NCBI RefSeq assembly: GCF_008704655.1
Contig: NZ_CP023688.1
Coordinates: 3,844,001-3,908,000 of the forward strand
Reading direction: 5' to 3'
Source: Streptomyces rimosus
GTDB taxonomy: Bacteria > Actinomycetota > Actinomycetes > Streptomycetales > Streptomycetaceae
DNA length: 64,000 bases
Below, in pieces: positions 62,930 to 64,000 of this stretch (its first letter is position 1; every line of letters begins with the position of its first letter). Below the pieces are notes generated by a model. The model ran no database searches, was not told the DNA's origin, and saw nothing but the letters and a program-made list of their open reading frames with translations. The position numbers and the translations under genes were made by a program.

Positions 62930-63334
62930 TCAGATTCGGCCGATCACCTTGCGCGGGGTGATCCGGATGATGACGCGCGGGGAGTCGTCCGGCCTGCCGG
63001 GGTTGAACTCGTCGTACGGCTTGCCGGTGTACTTGTGCGACAGCTCGTCGACCAGCTGCCGCTCCTCGTCGACGGTCAGGGTGGCCGTGCCGCGGATCTC
63101 GGCGTATGTGTACGGCGAGTCGAACGGGAGCACCAGCACCGTCGCGCGCGGGTCGCGGCGCAGGTTCTGCTCCTTGCGGCGGCCGACGGTGGTGGAGATC
63201 AGCACGTCGTCGCCGTCCCGCTTGGCCCAGACCGGGGTCACCTGGGGGCTGCCGTCGGGCTGGATGGTCGCGAGGGTGACGAAGACCGGGCCGTCGAGGA
63301 GGGCCTTGAGGTCGTCGGACAGGGCGACTGCCAT
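62930..63334 (-). CDS. PPOX-class F420-dependent oxidoreductase
   Basis: A 134-residue split-barrel flavin/deazaflavin protein: PVFVTLATIQPDGSPQVTPVWAKRDGDDVLISTT, then KEQNLRRDPRATVLV, and a C-terminal RVIIRITPRKVIGRI. Family members reduce substrates with F420H2. GGAAGGA precedes ATG 63334. The physiological substrate is unknown. Confidence 0.9.
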   Translation of the reverse strand: MAVALSDDLKALLDGPVFVTLATIQPDGSPQVTPVWAKRDGDDVLISTTVGRRKEQNLRRDPRATVLVLPFDSPYTYAEIRGTATLTVDEERQLVDELSHKYTGKPYDEFNPGRPDDSPRVIIRITPRKVIGRI

Positions 63335-63489
63335 GGCGAATCCTTCCTGCGGGCTGTCGGGCGGGCGGCGACGGGCCGCGGGGGTACGGGACGCGGACCG
63401 CGGGGTACGGACGGATCCGCACTCCCGACTCTGCCCAACTCCCGTGCGCCGCGCGGGATTCCCACGCCGCCTGACCGATATTCACCCGT

Positions 63490-63533
63490 GGGCGGTCGGC
63501 CTGCGGCGGCCGGGGCGGTCGGCCTGCGGCGGC
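63490..63533. repeat. Direct repeat of 21 bp, two copies
   Basis: Identical copies at 63490-63510 and 63513-63533 in the 275-bp gap between ispF and the PPOX gene. No gene in the gap. Confidence 0.75.
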
Positions 63534-63609
63534 TGAATGCTCCGGTTTGTACGCCCGCGCCTGGCCGGTATGCGCTCCCCGCCCGTACGCCCGCGCCCGG
63601 CTCCGCCGT

Positions 63610-64000
63610 CTAGACCCCCGGCAGCACCAGGGCCGTGGCCACCGCCGCCAGTCCCTCCGCGCGGCCCGTCAGGCCCAGGCCGTCCGAGGTCGTGCCGGAG
63701 ACCGAGACCGGCGCGCCGGCCGCTTCCGAGAGGACCTTCTGGGCCTCGGCGCGCCGCTTGCCGATCTTCGGGCGTACGCCGATGACCTGCACCGCGATGT
63801 TGCCGATCACAAAGCCCTCGGCCCGTACGATGCGGGCTGCCTCGGACAGCAGCGTCACGCCGGAGGCGCCGGCGTACTCCGGGCGGCTGGTGCCGAAGTG
63901 CGCGCCGAGGTCGCCGACTCCGACGGCCGAGAAGAGCGCGTCACAGGCCGCGTGCGCGACCACGTCGCCGTCGCTGTGCCCGGCCAGGCCGTAACCGTCG
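63610..64000 (-). CDS. ispF: 2-C-methyl-D-erythritol 2,4-cyclodiphosphate synthase, 5' end outside the window
   Basis: The visible 129 codons cover most of the enzyme, which cyclises CDP-ME-2P in the MEP isoprenoid pathway. Zinc-site residues are present in [20 protein letters not shown] near the window edge. [19 protein letters not shown] and [19 protein letters not shown] follow. The N-terminal about 30 residues lie beyond 64000. ispD is the expected upstream neighbour. Confidence 0.95.
   Translation of the reverse strand, partial: DGYGLAGHSDGDVVAHAACDALFSAVGVGDLGAHFGTSRPEYAGASGVTLLSEAARIVRAEGFVIGNIAVQVIGVRPKIGKRRAEAQKVLSEAAGAPVSVSGTTSDGLGLTGRAEGLAAVATALVLPGV

Overview
The window is chromosomal DNA from a Streptomyces-type actinomycete. 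Base composition is very GC-rich, third codon positions are almost all G or C, and start codons are a mix of ATG and GTG. Several genes are typical of the genus: msiK, the CdgB-type diguanylate cyclase, groEL2 behind CIRCE boxes, the MurNAc operon, nagKA with DasR-type sites, and the cysS-ispF end. From memory, gene order in the second half matches the S. coelicolor core region around SCO4230-SCO4300. No phage, integron, CRISPR array or insertion sequence is visible, and I saw no in-frame TTA (bldA) codon in any gene called here.

Layout. 1-2 kb: end of an iron-siderophore ABC importer (permease end, ATPase, lipoprotein). 2-9 kb: a HAAS-like membrane protein, a Helicase_C_3/WYL-like protein, a TetR regulator and an XPB helicase. 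9-18 kb: a GT87 mannosyltransferase, a HelD-like RNA polymerase recycling ATPase, CutC, an HD-domain protein, a CtaG-like/DUF2243 pair, an MFS exporter and two small conserved proteins. 18-22 kb: N-acetylmuramic acid operon (MurR/RpiR regulator, MurQ, PTS EIIBC). 22-30 kb: an AgcS symporter, an SDR lacking the catalytic Tyr, GroEL2, a cold-shock protein, a MoaD/CysO-like carrier and threonine synthase behind a SAM riboswitch, then GpgS. 30-33 kb: trehalose OtsA/OtsB. 33-38 kb: an orphan sugar-binding lipoprotein, nagK-nagA and a PfkB kinase. 38-49 kb: a CBM35-like protein, CdgB, a flavin reductase, ArfB, TerD, a Phd-like protein, an erythromycin-esterase homologue, an SGNH hydrolase, a hypothetical protein and a pentapeptide-repeat protein. 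49-56 kb: an FAD oxidoreductase, a SoxR-type box with its reductase, an M24-fold protein lacking metal ligands, an AraC regulator, an NTF2-like protein, tRNA-Thr and MsiK. 57-64 kb: a small secreted protein, an NDP-sugar pyrophosphorylase-like protein, DoxX, RlmB, CysS, an F420/PPOX oxidoreductase and a partial IspF.

How the genes work together. Amino-sugar use is the main theme. MurQ turns MurNAc-6-P into GlcNAc-6-P, which NagA deacetylates, and NagK phosphorylates free GlcNAc. MsiK powers oligosaccharide ABC importers. DasR-like palindromes lie before both nagKA and msiK. The other control elements seen are two CIRCE boxes, one SAM-I riboswitch, an RpiR-type operator pair, one SoxR box and several apparent leaderless promoters.

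The most unusual items are three: an M24 peptidase homologue with three of five metal ligands replaced, an SDR with Tyr to His in the active site, and a set of short tandem-repeat arrays (13, 14, 16 and 28 bp units) confined to intergenic DNA. No clearly new multi-gene system could be demonstrated from sequence alone.
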